DNA of 64,000 bases. Source: a virus. A program made the position numbers and the translations under genes. Every line of letters begins with the position of its first letter. Position 1 is the stretch's first letter. The notes below the pieces were generated by a model. That model saw nothing but the letters and a program-made list of their open reading frames with translations, did no database searches and was not told where the DNA came from. Of this stretch, positions 1-9,982 are shown piece by piece. The stretch spans positions 24,101-88,100 of IMG/VR virus record IMGVR_UViG_3300032242_000965; one strand, written 5' to 3'.

Positions 1-603
1 ACCACCTTCAGCAATATGTCTTGCATAAACACGTGCTAGTCCTGGCTTAGTTGTTGGTGCTAAAAATCTTTCACCTAGTGCATTCTCAATAAAGATTTGA
101 TGAATGTTGCGGTAACGTTGTTCACCTTCTTCAATATTACGATTATGTTTAATGATAATCTTACACTCAGGGATGTTATCACTATAACTAGCCTTCTTAC
201 CCATTGGGTAATAGCCTTCTTCTAATTTTTTACTATGTTCTCTTTTAGCCATATCATATTCCAAGTTGTCCATATCATCTAATTCAAAACTCTTTGTTTT
301 ACCAAATGTCATTTGTCTTAGTGCAGGTATTAATTTATTCCATGTAACTTCACCGTGTTCGCTTTTACTAGGACTATTGCGTATAACGTCACTATAGAAC
401 ACTTTCATTTGACCCTCATTGTCTAAACTAATTGCGGCTGTACCGTAGTTTTCCCCGTCTAATTTAAACTGAAACTCAATAACTTCAGCCTCATCAGGAA
501 CACTTACCTCTTTACCATTTGTGGATTTAAGTATAGGATCATATCCATTACTTTTCAAGTAATTGTATATGTCGTTTTTAGTTTTGTCTTGGTTTTTTGC
601 CAT
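1..603 (-). CDS. Conserved phage protein of unknown function, C-terminus beyond the left edge
   Basis: Reading the minus strand from the ATG at 603, the frame stays open for 201 codons to base 1, so only the N-terminal part is present. The visible part is hydrophilic, with charged stretches (DDMDNLEYDMAKREHSKKLEEG) and no signal peptide or membrane segment. It lies 21 bases downstream of the terminase stop and carries its own late-promoter-like octamer at 622-629, so it is probably a late gene, possibly connected with the head or packaging. I do not recognise the family. Open-frame evidence is strong; function is unknown. Confidence 0.75.
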   Translation of the reverse strand, partial: MAKNQDKTKNDIYNYLKSNGYDPILKSTNGKEVSVPDEAEVIEFQFKLDGENYGTAAISLDNEGQMKVFYSDVIRNSPSKSEHGEVTWNKLIPALRQMTFGKTKSFELDDMDNLEYDMAKREHSKKLEEGYYPMGKKASYSDNIPECKIIIKHNRNIEEGEQRYRNIHQIFIENALGERFLAPTTKPGLARVYARHIAEGG

Positions 604-621
604 AATTTAGTCTCAATACTA

Positions 622-629
622 TATTTATG
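622..629 (-). promoter_or_regulatory. T4-type late promoter octamer, CATAAATA
   Basis: The minus strand reads CATAAATA, one mismatch from the T4 late consensus TATAAATA. It overlaps the terminase stop codon and sits 18 bases before the ATG at 603. The same octamer with G, C or T in first place recurs before several other genes here. Confidence 0.5.
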
Positions 630-2172
630 CGAATACCGCAAAGAAGGGTAAGGGCATGATAATTTCTTGGTGATCTCTAATATGATTCTCTAAATCTACA
701 TTAAAATCACTTAATTGTTGCATAACTCTAACTGATAATAACGCAGCCATAACCAAATCGTCGGTTTCACCCAATTTAGCCTCATAACTAGCACCCTTAG
801 CAACAAAGGTCTTTAGTTCTGATACTAGACTTTTACTGTTAATTGTTAGTTTCTTACTTTCTAATAACGCTTTGAATTTAGCACAAGCTGCTAACTTACT
901 CTTGTTCGTAGTAGTGAATCCTTTGCGCTTTTTGCCCGGCTCACTAATGAAGTTACCTACAATGTTTTGCTCACCGTATTCAGCAAGTGACACTAATGCC
1001 GCTTCACCCACACTATTATTTTCGATACTATAATAGATATTTCTTGGTTCTGTTGTACAGTCAACTATGTACTTGTTTATTTGTGCTATTAACTTAACCT
1101 GACTTTGAATGTCGGTTTTATTATGCTTCCACTCACCTACTTGTGTAGTGGTGTTTGCTTCAAAGATTTGTATACCTGCTGGGTCACCACCTGTACCGAT
1201 ACTAGGATCTAGTGTGACAACATATATGTTACCCTTTTTAGGTGTCTTATACCAACGTATTTGTCCTTGGCGCAATATAGGCTCAGTACCTTCTAACTCA
1301 ATAAGTGTGCTAGGATTTATTAATGTTTCATCAGCAATAATGAATTCGCAATTCATCTCTCGGCGGAATCTATCTTCGCCAAGTTGAGAACGCATTTCAT
1401 CAGCCCACTTTTCATCACGTTCAGGATGAGCATGCCATGTTGCTTTATATGCTCTGAATCCGTTTACACCTAAATCAGTTGTGTTACCGAATTCATCTTC
1501 ACACTTGTTTGCACCCTTCCAAATCAATGCGAATTGGTCTTCGTCACTGTTTGGGGTTGAAGTGATAATTGCTTTACCACCAGTACTCAATGTAGGAGTA
1601 ATAGATGTCCAGAATTCTTGTGCAATAGTAGGTCTTACGAATGCAAACTCATCTAAGTATAATAATGAAATAGATAGACCACGACCTGTGTTTTCTGTTG
1701 TAGTAGCACTAACGATACGACTACCATTATCAAATGTTAAACTACCTTTGTTATAATCAACTGCGCCTGCTTTAATGTGGTCGGGGCAGTTCTCATACGC
1801 ATAGCGAACACGTTGCATAATCTCTTGTGCACCTGCATATTTGTGTGCGGCTATTAATACAGTACTATCTGGTACAAACATCGCATACCAAAGTAAGTAA
1901 CCTGCGGCACTAGTTGACTTACCTGTTTGTCGTGCCATTAAGTTAATGCTGAAACGATATTTGTGATATGTTTCAATTAAGCCACGTTGAAAGTCCCATG
2001 GGTGATAGTGCATACTACCACGTGTTGGGTGCTGAATCATAAAAAAGTTATCCATGAAGTATAGATAACCTGTGTCTGGGTCACAACACTTGATATAGTC
2101 TTCTAAATCCTTATCTGTCTTAAACTTAGTTTTCTTATAAGGAGTTTTAACTAGTGTTGGGGTGTCTGCCAT
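625..2172 (-). CDS. terL: Terminase large subunit (DNA packaging ATPase/nuclease)
   Basis: 515 residues, a usual length for the family. It is the motor that translocates DNA into the prohead and cuts the concatemer. The N-terminal ATPase shows a phage-type Walker A (ARQTGKST, residues 80-87), a Walker B with catalytic acid (LLYLDEF, 170-176) and a coupling-type motif STPNS (205-209). The C-terminal RNase H-fold nuclease shows its acidic residues in order: D322 (VVTLDPS), E384 (YSIENN) and D471/D472 (ETDDLVMAAL). It looks intact. The stop of the upstream fibre gene and this ATG are only 1 base apart (2172/2174). Family assignment is firm; resemblance to T4 gp17 is by motif order only. Confidence 0.95.
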   Translation of the reverse strand: MADTPTLVKTPYKKTKFKTDKDLEDYIKCCDPDTGYLYFMDNFFMIQHPTRGSMHYHPWDFQRGLIETYHKYRFSINLMARQTGKSTSAAGYLLWYAMFVPDSTVLIAAHKYAGAQEIMQRVRYAYENCPDHIKAGAVDYNKGSLTFDNGSRIVSATTTENTGRGLSISLLYLDEFAFVRPTIAQEFWTSITPTLSTGGKAIITSTPNSDEDQFALIWKGANKCEDEFGNTTDLGVNGFRAYKATWHAHPERDEKWADEMRSQLGEDRFRREMNCEFIIADETLINPSTLIELEGTEPILRQGQIRWYKTPKKGNIYVVTLDPSIGTGGDPAGIQIFEANTTTQVGEWKHNKTDIQSQVKLIAQINKYIVDCTTEPRNIYYSIENNSVGEAALVSLAEYGEQNIVGNFISEPGKKRKGFTTTNKSKLAACAKFKALLESKKLTINSKSLVSELKTFVAKGASYEAKLGETDDLVMAALLSVRVMQQLSDFNVDLENHIRDHQEIIMPLPFFAVFA

Positions 2173-2173
2173 T

Positions 2174-3583
2174 TTATGCTACTGGAGTTACAGTTACAAT
2201 AACACTAGGACTTGCTGGCATAGCAAAAGGTGATGTTTGTGCGGCTTGTGCTACTAGTTTTATGTGACCAACATCAGGGTTAGAACCTACTAATGCCCAA
2301 TATACTTCAATATAATCATTTGCCGCCATTGAAGGTACTATTGTATCATTAGTAAACCATATATTTGTAGGATTATTGTTTAATGTTATACTATCTTGAC
2401 TGTATGCAATATCACTACCGTTCTTTCTAAACCATGTACTTAATACTACTGTTCCTCCACCGTTTTGGTATACACCTAATTGTGCCTTAACTGCATACGT
2501 ACCTGCCTTATTTACAATAATTCTACTATTAGATGTACCGGTACCTTTTGTTATACCTAAATTGGCAATAGTAGTATCAAACAATATCGGTGTTATAGTA
2601 CTAGCACTTGTAGTAATGTTTGCTGTATTACCAAAAGAACCATAATTGATTGCATTAACATTACCGGTAATATTAACATTACCTGTAACAGATAAGTCAC
2701 CATTAATTGTAGCACCACTAGTATTAAATGTAACTTGTTTTTGAATTGTATTTGAACCAGTTGGAGTTAGCCAAAATTCAATACGACTACCTTGATTAGT
2801 ACTAGTTTGATTTTCATCTGCAATCATATCCATTCGTGTTGTAGAGATTGCAGGCCATCCGCCAGTTGCATATGGTGTAGCACCATAACGACTAATAACA
2901 TCATTGTTTAATAACTGACTTGGGCTTGCACTAGTACCATTATAATGACGACCAATAACAGCCGCATAATTGTTAGTACCTACACCATCAATATAAACTC
3001 TTGCAGGATTAGTAGTTTGACCAGTTATACTTAACATGACACCTGGATTCTGTGGTGTTATGCTAGTACCATCAGCAGTAATTGAAATAACCCCGCTAGT
3101 TGCTGAGCCGCCGGTGTTACTAGTAACTACTAAATTACCTTTAACACTTGCTTTGTTATTTGTAACTTGAAATACGTTACTTACTCCAGTAACAGATAAA
3201 TTAATATTACCGCTAGGTGCTAATGTTAGTGCTGTACTTCCTGATATTAAGTTTGCTTGTAATCCTGCTGTACCGTTAAGTTGTAATATACCATTCGTTA
3301 CTGTTAACACCCCTACATTAGCACTATTAGCAGTATCTTCCATACGAATACTATTTGGACCCATATACAAGTCAGCCCATTTCTTAGTAGGTGTGCCTAA
3401 TGTATATGCGCTACTAGCTGTAGGGATAATATTTCCAGTAATATTCATATCAGTGCTAGTGATATAATTCTTTATAACTGTTCCATTTGCAGTTTGTGTT
3501 AAGCCGGTATCGTCTACTAAAAAGATTGTAGTACTTGATACTGCATTTATTACTGGTAATTCTGTTAATTTTTTATTTGCCAT
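2174..3583 (-). CDS. Tail-fibre-like structural protein with C1q/TNF-like C-terminal domain
   Basis: 469 residues. The N-terminus (MANKKLTELPVIN...FLVDDTG) has the same layout as that of the 908-residue protein at 7083-9809 and looks like a shared virion-attachment segment. The middle is Asn/Thr/Gly-rich with recurring NVTGN and GNIT motifs, typical of beta-structured fibre shafts. The last ~140 residues (aromatic beta strands such as AGTYAVKAQLGVYQNGG and DYIEVYWALVG) resemble the C1q-like jelly roll that phages often use as a trimeric receptor-binding tip. It is likely a tail fibre or decoration protein; the exact virion position is unknown. Confidence 0.75.
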   Translation of the reverse strand: MANKKLTELPVINAVSSTTIFLVDDTGLTQTANGTVIKNYITSTDMNITGNIIPTASSAYTLGTPTKKWADLYMGPNSIRMEDTANSANVGVLTVTNGILQLNGTAGLQANLISGSTALTLAPSGNINLSVTGVSNVFQVTNNKASVKGNLVVTSNTGGSATSGVISITADGTSITPQNPGVMLSITGQTTNPARVYIDGVGTNNYAAVIGRHYNGTSASPSQLLNNDVISRYGATPYATGGWPAISTTRMDMIADENQTSTNQGSRIEFWLTPTGSNTIQKQVTFNTSGATINGDLSVTGNVNITGNVNAINYGSFGNTANITTSASTITPILFDTTIANLGITKGTGTSNSRIIVNKAGTYAVKAQLGVYQNGGGTVVLSTWFRKNGSDIAYSQDSITLNNNPTNIWFTNDTIVPSMAANDYIEVYWALVGSNPDVGHIKLVAQAAQTSPFAMPASPSVIVTVTPVA

Positions 3584-3584
3584 A

Positions 3585-3737
3585 TTATTCTACTATTAAT
3601 TGATTTCCGTTATCATCTGTTAAAAACTCACCCGCATCTGTGATTAACAAATCATTGTTATATACTTCAGCCATGCTTATGGTAATGCCAGGAGTACTGC
3701 TAATACCAGGTTCGATTACTAAATATGTTCCACTCAT
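3585..3737 (-). CDS. Microprotein of 50 residues preceding a fibre gene
   Basis: The ATG at 3737 opens 50 codons ending in TAA one base before the ATG of the next fibre gene at 3583. The product begins MSGTYLVIEPG and ends ITDAGEFLTDDNGNQ plus LIVE. It resembles in length, start and acidic tail the 56-residue frame at 9811-9981, which also lies directly before a MAN-starting fibre gene. The exact late octamer TATAAATA ends 4 bases before the start. Function is unknown; a small virion or fibre-associated protein is a guess. Confidence 0.6.
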   Translation of the reverse strand: MSGTYLVIEPGISSTPGITISMAEVYNNDLLITDAGEFLTDDNGNQLIVE

Positions 3738-3741
3738 GCTT

Positions 3742-3749
3742 TATTTATA
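3742..3749 (-). promoter_or_regulatory. T4-type late promoter octamer, exact TATAAATA
   Basis: The minus strand has the exact T4 late consensus in the intergenic gap, 4 bases before the ATG at 3737. With initiation about 6 bases past the octamer, the transcript would begin at or next to the start codon. Confidence 0.6.
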
Positions 3750-3794
3750 TCCCAATTATTCTTATTTTTAATAACTTATATCTTTTAATTTCTG

Positions 3795-6700
3795 TTATAC
3801 CGTCTTGATTCCAAATACTGCCCAGTTATAACCATCACTCCATACATCCCAATATTGTGTAGTAGCTTGTGCTAACACTTTGGTACTTGCAGAACTACCG
3901 CTTGGACCATAGAAGTTACCTGCTGGTGTACTTAATGTAATGTTTTGTGAAGTATTTTGCCAGAATCTATAACCTATACCTGAGTTAGCAGCCTGTGTTG
4001 GGTCTGGTAGTGTAACAGTATATGTACCTGAACCAGCAAATTCAATAAATCCACTAGCATCTGCCACTGTCAATGTAGTAGTTGTAGTAAGCACTCTTGC
4101 ACTCTTTCGTATGCCACCAGTAACAGTCAAGTTGCCACCAACTGTGACATTACCAGTTGTAGTCATTGTATCAAGTGTGTTGAGGGCAAAGGCTTGGTTA
4201 ATCTGTGTAACTGTGGCCCAACTGTAGTTGGCTATCACACTTGCGTATTGACCATTAACATTTCGTAACACAATAGTTTGATTAGTATTTGGTGTATATA
4301 CTATTGATAATGGCACTGAACTAACTTGAGTGGTGGCTAAAGTAGCAAATCCCAGTGCTGTGGATAACGCAGTTCCTGAAACAGAGTCAACCCACTGGTA
4401 TCCTAAATAATTTGAAGCACCAGTGACAGCCAATACCGCAGTTAGGTTATAAGTAACACCAGAAGTTAAAGTCCATACGCCAGTTGAAGTATTGTACGGC
4501 ACAGTACCTGTGGCACTTTGAAATACAATATTAGTCGGTGTTCCTGGACTGCCAATGACCTGATTTGATGTCAAAGTCACGCTACTGTATTGATTGTTGA
4601 CCGTGCCAGTAGCAGTGGCTTGAATTGCTATTTTAGGATTAAGTTGTTTGATTGTAGCTCTGGTTCCAATTGCTAAAACTGTACAAGTCCCGCTGCCGTC
4701 TGTGGCTCTTAGTTTTACTGTTTGATTAGTATTAGGAGTATAGATAAGTCTAGCACTACTTGAATAATTGTCATTTGCTGTCCAAGTTGCAGGAACAGAT
4801 ACACCAGAACTACCTGTGCTAGTTGCGGCACCGTTTGATGTATCAAGTTGAGCATTGGTTGTAGCATCTACCCAACTATACCAAATAAATGCACCGGTAG
4901 AAGTAAAAGTATTAGTACACAATGTTGCCTCTAATAGATATGTTTTACCTGCGGTTAGTGTGAAGATATTGCTGGCGTATGCGATACCACCATTTGTCGC
5001 AGTTGTTACATTGAAATTAATATCAGCATTTTTAGCAACAAAAGTTTGGTCTGCTGATTTTTCAACCTGTATGTAATCTGGATTCACTGTACCATAAGTT
5101 GTTGGCTGACCGTTGACGATAACATTACCAGCGTAGACATTGCCTTGCCCACTACTACCAGCAATCAAGTTAGCACCAGTAATGTTGCCAGTAGCAGTGA
5201 GATCGCCGCTGGTGGTGTTAATTGTCACCCGTGCTGTAGCATCTAATGTTGGAGAGAACACAATGTTGCCTGTACTACCAGCTGTGCCATTACCAGTCTG
5301 AATATAACTAGTAGTGCCGGCAGTGACAATTCTAGTCTTAGTAGCTGTAGCATTGGCTATGTTGCCTAATGTCAATGCACCATATCCTGCAATCTCTGCG
5401 TTAGAAGTTAAGTTACCACCAGTGATTGTGCCTGTTACATTTAAACTAGTTAATGTACCTGTGCTTGTAATGTTAGGTTGTGTATTTGTATATACAGTAC
5501 CTGCTATTGTTGCATTACCCACTTGACCTGTTACATTCGCACCGGTAATACTAGTCAATCCACTACCAGTGCCTGTTGTTTGTAGATAACTAGTTGCAAC
5601 AACACCACCTAAGTAATTTGCATTGTTTGCATTTGCTACCCATCCGGTTACATTTGCACCAGTGATAGAACTTAATAATGATCCATTACCTGAATGATAA
5701 TTAGCAACTAACAGATTACCTAAACTAGCATTACCTGATGTTAGGTTGCCAGTATAAGTTGGTAGATAAGCAGAAGTATTTGAGTTACTATAGAATGTAT
5801 CAGTAATACCATATCCACTTATTGTTGTTGGTTTACTTGATATATTAGTCCAAGTAACAGCATTTGCTGTATTAGCCCAATTAGAAGTAATTGCATAGTT
5901 GACATTACCGGATACATTGGTACCAGTTATTGCATTTGCTGTATTAGCCCAATTAGAAGTAATTGCATAATTCACATTACCACTAACATTAGTACCAGTT
6001 ATTGAGTTGGCAACATTAGACCAGTTACTTGTTATTGCATAATTGACATTACCGGATACATTACCGCCGGTGATACTAGTCAATAAACTACCGTTACCGC
6101 TAAAATAATTACTCTTTGTCAGATTACCTAGGTTTGCATTACCTGATGTTAAATTACCAGTGAACGCAGCCATTGCAGTATTTGCTCTGTCTGTAGTATA
6201 ATATAGGTTAGTACCTTCAGTCAAATTAGTTGTAGTCTTTACGGCTAGTCTGGCGTCGAATGCAGTATTGGATCTTACATCTGTATAGTATAAGTTTGTA
6301 CCTTCACTTATATCTGTTGTACTTAATGTAACTGCACCTGTTTTAGTATTAACACTTGTAACACCACCTGTAACAGTAATAACGCCAGTTGTATTATCAT
6401 AACTACCGCTACCAGTTACACTTATCGCAGTTCTTGCTCTAGCATTTGTAAAGTATTTGTTAGTGCTACCTTCAGTTACATTGTCTGTTGTCTTGATTGC
6501 TAATCTATTGTCAAATGCGGTATTAGCCCTGTCTGTAGTAAAATATAAATTAGTAGATCCCTCAATAAGATTATCGGTTGTTTTTGCAGACAATCTATTA
6601 TCAAAAGCAGTATTTGCTCTTGCAGTTGTAAAATATAAATTAGTGCCTTCAGTTAATTCTGTAGTATTGATTGGTATATTGATATATGTGCCACCATCAC

Positions 6701-7064
6701 GTGTTTGTTCCCACTTTTGTGTTGATTCATTCCAACGCAATGCGGTGTTTGAACTAGATCCTCTACCAACGACTATACTGGCGTTTAAGGTAGGTGTACC
6801 AGTAGCACCACTGTTTAATGTTATTTTATTATCTGTGATGTTTTGAACACTAGTATTAGTAATTGTTTCAGTGCCTGTAACGTGTAAGTTATGAAAGGTA
6901 ACATCACTTGTAGTATCCAAACTTTGATTAGGTTTACCGGTAACATTGGCATATGCTACTGTATTTGCAGTATTGGCAATATTAGCAATAACTGCATTAC
7001 TTACAGTAACGTTTGAAGTACCTGTTGCTTTTGGTACTAATTTATAATCTGATAAATCTGACAT
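3795..7064 (-). CDS. Large tail-fibre-like protein with internal repeats
   Basis: 1089 residues, almost all low-complexity beta-forming sequence rich in Thr, Asn, Gly and Ser. Two repeat families are visible: copies of TEGTNLYFTTARANTAF (about residues 135-290), and copies of SGNVNYAITSNWANTANAIT (about residues 330-405) that are also near-identical in DNA. The rest alternates NVTG/GNLT motifs with two longer beta domains (about 650-960). The C-terminus is aromatic and glycine-rich (WQNTSQNITLS, YWDVWSDGYNWAVFG). No enzymatic motif was seen. It is most likely a long tail fibre subunit encoded in the late fibre block. Confidence 0.75.
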   Translation of the reverse strand: MSDLSDYKLVPKATGTSNVTVSNAVIANIANTANTVAYANVTGKPNQSLDTTSDVTFHNLHVTGTETITNTSVQNITDNKITLNSGATGTPTLNASIVVGRGSSSNTALRWNESTQKWEQTRDGGTYINIPINTTELTEGTNLYFTTARANTAFDNRLSAKTTDNLIEGSTNLYFTTDRANTAFDNRLAIKTTDNVTEGSTNKYFTNARARTAISVTGSGSYDNTTGVITVTGGVTSVNTKTGAVTLSTTDISEGTNLYYTDVRSNTAFDARLAVKTTTNLTEGTNLYYTTDRANTAMAAFTGNLTSGNANLGNLTKSNYFSGNGSLLTSITGGNVSGNVNYAITSNWSNVANSITGTNVSGNVNYAITSNWANTANAITGTNVSGNVNYAITSNWANTANAVTWTNISSKPTTISGYGITDTFYSNSNTSAYLPTYTGNLTSGNASLGNLLVANYHSGNGSLLSSITGANVTGWVANANNANYLGGVVATSYLQTTGTGSGLTSITGANVTGQVGNATIAGTVYTNTQPNITSTGTLTSLNVTGTITGGNLTSNAEIAGYGALTLGNIANATATKTRIVTAGTTSYIQTGNGTAGSTGNIVFSPTLDATARVTINTTSGDLTATGNITGANLIAGSSGQGNVYAGNVIVNGQPTTYGTVNPDYIQVEKSADQTFVAKNADINFNVTTATNGGIAYASNIFTLTAGKTYLLEATLCTNTFTSTGAFIWYSWVDATTNAQLDTSNGAATSTGSSGVSVPATWTANDNYSSSARLIYTPNTNQTVKLRATDGSGTCTVLAIGTRATIKQLNPKIAIQATATGTVNNQYSSVTLTSNQVIGSPGTPTNIVFQSATGTVPYNTSTGVWTLTSGVTYNLTAVLAVTGASNYLGYQWVDSVSGTALSTALGFATLATTQVSSVPLSIVYTPNTNQTIVLRNVNGQYASVIANYSWATVTQINQAFALNTLDTMTTTGNVTVGGNLTVTGGIRKSARVLTTTTTLTVADASGFIEFAGSGTYTVTLPDPTQAANSGIGYRFWQNTSQNITLSTPAGNFYGPSGSSASTKVLAQATTQYWDVWSDGYNWAVFGIKTV
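5862..6070 (-). repeat. Tandem 72-bp coding repeat, about three copies
   Basis: Nearly identical 72-base units encode 24-residue repeats (NYAITSNWANTANAITGTNVSGNV). The first two copies differ by only a few bases and the third is more diverged. The repeat stays in frame and is part of the fibre shaft. It is a plausible site for copy-number change by recombination. Confidence 0.8.
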
Positions 7065-7082
7065 TCCCTATTCCTTATTTTA

Positions 7083-9809
7083 TCAATAAACTCTCCATGT
7101 AGTGCCGTTATAGAACAATCCAAAACTTTGATTGTCAACACTTACTGTCATATCACTTGCTGATCCCATAATTGTTTTACCGTTTCTAGCAATTACTAAA
7201 TTGTGCGTAGAATAAGAACCCCCGGCGCATGCAAAATATATTGCATCACCCGTTGATGGACTTGATGGTAATGTTGCTGTTACTATGTTTGATGTTGTAT
7301 CAACTCCATATCTTCCACCAACAGTTGCACTAAAGTCTGTTGATTTAATATCGAAAGGTAATTCAACTTTTATTACAGGCTTATTGTTATTATCTAAAAT
7401 ATTACCATCTGCAGGTAATGTTAGATTACCGTTTTGTTCAAAGATCCATATATTTTTACTACCAGTTGGATGATTAAAATTAGTAGTCAATTCTACTGCT
7501 TCAGAACCAATAATAAGTTGTGTAGTCTTTTGACCAACATTACTGTCGTAATTTACAAATGATAACCCTGTACCACCACCTGTTGTTGTATTATAAACTT
7601 CAAAGTTTAAGTCGTTACCTTCTTCTGCAACAACATCACCGGGAACAGTTAGTGTACCGTTATTATCAAATTGCCAAGTATGTTCAATACCACTAACTGA
7701 CCCGCCATCATAAACCTTGATGTTTGCACCGGTCGTTGTTGCATCAATAGTAGTAAAAACATTGGGTTCGTTTTGATTACTTACTGATTGTAAACGTGCC
7801 TTAGAACTATAACCGGCACTCATGGATTGTATTACTAAATCAGTATTATATCCTCTTATTATAGAATTATCCGGTGTTTGTAATGTTTGATTATTAAACT
7901 GCCAAGCATAATATGAACCTTGAATATCTGTTTCTATCTTAAAATTATAATTATTAAGACTTGTTCTTGTTAATACATTATTGCTACCATCAACTATAGT
8001 TTGACGAACTTCATTTCCGTTACCGATTGGATCAACTGCTGTAATAGTAACATTGTTTTCTGACTTGCCGTATATGATTCCATCAGTAGCAAAGTTCCAT
8101 ATCATGTTATCATTGTCTACTCCGATAACTACATTACCACCTGAACTTGTAACATTAGCATAACTAGTACCATTGGTAATTAAGTTAGTGTTGGCACTAA
8201 CACCACTACTACCATATAAACTACCAGTTACCCCAATACCATCACCATCAAAGCCACTGCTACTGTGACTGCTACCATATCCACCCTGTCCACTAGTACT
8301 AATAGTATTGAAATTAGCATTTGTAACAAAGAAGCCAAAAATTCCATCTTGATAAGTTACAACATACTCACCGCCGCCTACCTCACTTGAACTAGATACT
8401 ACGTCACCATTGTTATAAGATATCTCATTTGCTATGTTAGTGTTGATATAATTAGCACTATCATATTCATCATTTCCGCCGTCATTAATATAATTGCTTG
8501 GCCAATTACTTCCATCAAAGAATTCAAAGTTTGTTTTTACACTAGGAATGATTGACTTAAAGTTATCAAAGTTGTTATAGAACAAAGATTTCATAGTGGC
8601 TATATCATTATAAGAATAACTGCCTGGTGTATTACCGTCTATGATAACATTGTCAATAACAGATTCTACAAATTCTCTTAACGCAACTGTAGAAGTCTGT
8701 GTAACATTATCACTAATGACAACTAACATTACTACAATATCGCTACCTGCTAGGCCCGTTACTTGGAAATCATCACTACTTGTTGATGTATCAATAGTAC
8801 TTGTAGGTGTAACGGTATCTTTATAAATTACTAGTTTGTTAATTGGACCATTAGGATCACTGTAGTTATCATACATACTACCATAATGCGCTCTAAAGCC
8901 CTTATATGGTTCTAGTAATGTTGATCCGCCACCGCCTCCAGCTAATAAATCAGTGCCTGATGTGTCTCTGATTGTTTTGCCTATAGGTAATATTAGATCA
9001 CCGTCATGACCAAACTTCCAACGATGCCCAGTACCCGGTATATCATCGGGAATATTATCATTAGTTCCAATAGTTATATCACCGTCAGTTGTTGTACGAA
9101 CATACTGTGAATCATTACCTACAAACAAACTTGTTATTTGTAAATTACCAGTAGTCAGATGTAAGTGGTTGCCTTCACCACCGGCATTTGTTGGATATAC
9201 TACTAATTTTTGATTAGCATCACTGCCGTCAGCCGGAGTTAACACTATTGCCGTACCAACACCACTTGGGCTAGTAGTTTCATTAATAGTACTACCTGTA
9301 GGTAGATTTAAGTTACCATCTTTATTAAATGTCCAAGTAGAAGTAGTACCACTTCCATAAGAATTAGCAGTTTGTAATCTAATATTACCGTCGATGGTTA
9401 TCACTTCAAAGTCACTAACTTCCTGTGGTGTAATATTAAATGTTTTATGACCTGCATTATCTGTTGTTTGAGAAATGTTGGCACCATTTGCTAATTCTAA
9501 AACAGCATCATCATGGAAAGTCCATCGATATCCATTGACTTGAACAGCCGCATTACCATTTTCTACCCAAATATAACTATCATTGCTTTCTAATTCAACA
9601 TAGTTACTACCTACGATATTAACAATATTATTACTGGATCCGATATTATCACCATTGAATGTAATATTGCCGGTGTCAATACCGCCTGCATAGTTTTTAA
9701 GTTGAAGTGCAGTTATTTTGTAATTATTGCCACTGTCTATTACTGGAAGTTCTGTACTATCTACTATACTAGATAGTGAACTCATTTGTGATATTTTTAT
9801 ATTTGCCAT
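7083..9809 (-). CDS. Tail-fibre-like structural protein
   Basis: 908 residues. The N-terminus (MANIKISQMSSLSSI...ELPVIDSGNNYKIT) matches the layout of the 469-residue fibre at 2174-3583. Blocks of the form WTFNKDGNLNLPTGSTI, WKFGHDGDLILPIGKTI, WQFDNNGTLTVPGD and WIFEQNGNLTLPADG recur through the chain, giving a regular beta-repeat shaft. The last ~100 residues form a distinct tip ending in a Trp-Arg-Val-Tyr terminus. No catalytic motif is visible. It is a second large fibre or baseplate-attached decoration protein from the same late block. Confidence 0.75.
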   Translation of the reverse strand: MANIKISQMSSLSSIVDSTELPVIDSGNNYKITALQLKNYAGGIDTGNITFNGDNIGSSNNIVNIVGSNYVELESNDSYIWVENGNAAVQVNGYRWTFHDDAVLELANGANISQTTDNAGHKTFNITPQEVSDFEVITIDGNIRLQTANSYGSGTTSTWTFNKDGNLNLPTGSTINETTSPSGVGTAIVLTPADGSDANQKLVVYPTNAGGEGNHLHLTTGNLQITSLFVGNDSQYVRTTTDGDITIGTNDNIPDDIPGTGHRWKFGHDGDLILPIGKTIRDTSGTDLLAGGGGGSTLLEPYKGFRAHYGSMYDNYSDPNGPINKLVIYKDTVTPTSTIDTSTSSDDFQVTGLAGSDIVVMLVVISDNVTQTSTVALREFVESVIDNVIIDGNTPGSYSYNDIATMKSLFYNNFDNFKSIIPSVKTNFEFFDGSNWPSNYINDGGNDEYDSANYINTNIANEISYNNGDVVSSSSEVGGGEYVVTYQDGIFGFFVTNANFNTISTSGQGGYGSSHSSSGFDGDGIGVTGSLYGSSGVSANTNLITNGTSYANVTSSGGNVVIGVDNDNMIWNFATDGIIYGKSENNVTITAVDPIGNGNEVRQTIVDGSNNVLTRTSLNNYNFKIETDIQGSYYAWQFNNQTLQTPDNSIIRGYNTDLVIQSMSAGYSSKARLQSVSNQNEPNVFTTIDATTTGANIKVYDGGSVSGIEHTWQFDNNGTLTVPGDVVAEEGNDLNFEVYNTTTGGGTGLSFVNYDSNVGQKTTQLIIGSEAVELTTNFNHPTGSKNIWIFEQNGNLTLPADGNILDNNNKPVIKVELPFDIKSTDFSATVGGRYGVDTTSNIVTATLPSSPSTGDAIYFACAGGSYSTHNLVIARNGKTIMGSASDMTVSVDNQSFGLFYNGTTWRVY

Positions 9810-9810
9810 G

Positions 9811-9981
9811 TTAATTTTCCGTTACGAATCCATATTGGTCATCTTCAGTAGTAATTATATTATTTGTCTCATCTAAAATATAGTTGGAATAAACCGGTGG
9901 GTTGAAGATATCATAATTTAGTAATTGCATACCGCCGGATAATTTAACCCCGTTCAATACTAAAAGTGTACCGGAACTCAT
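9811..9981 (-). CDS. Microprotein of 56 residues preceding a fibre gene
   Basis: The ATG at 9981 opens 56 codons that end one base before the ATG of the 908-residue fibre gene. The product begins MSSGTLLVLNGVKLSGG and has an acidic tail. Length, position and the MS(S)GT-LV start match the 50-residue frame at 3585-3737, so the two look like paralogues paired with fibre genes. The function is unknown. Confidence 0.6.
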   Translation of the reverse strand: MSSGTLLVLNGVKLSGGMQLLNYDIFNPPVYSNYILDETNNIITTEDDQYGFVTEN

Positions 9982-9982
9982 T

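Noticed and set aside
5862-6070. CRISPR-like regular repeats
   Set aside because: Repeats are contiguous, in frame with the fibre gene and lack unique spacers; no cas gene is present.
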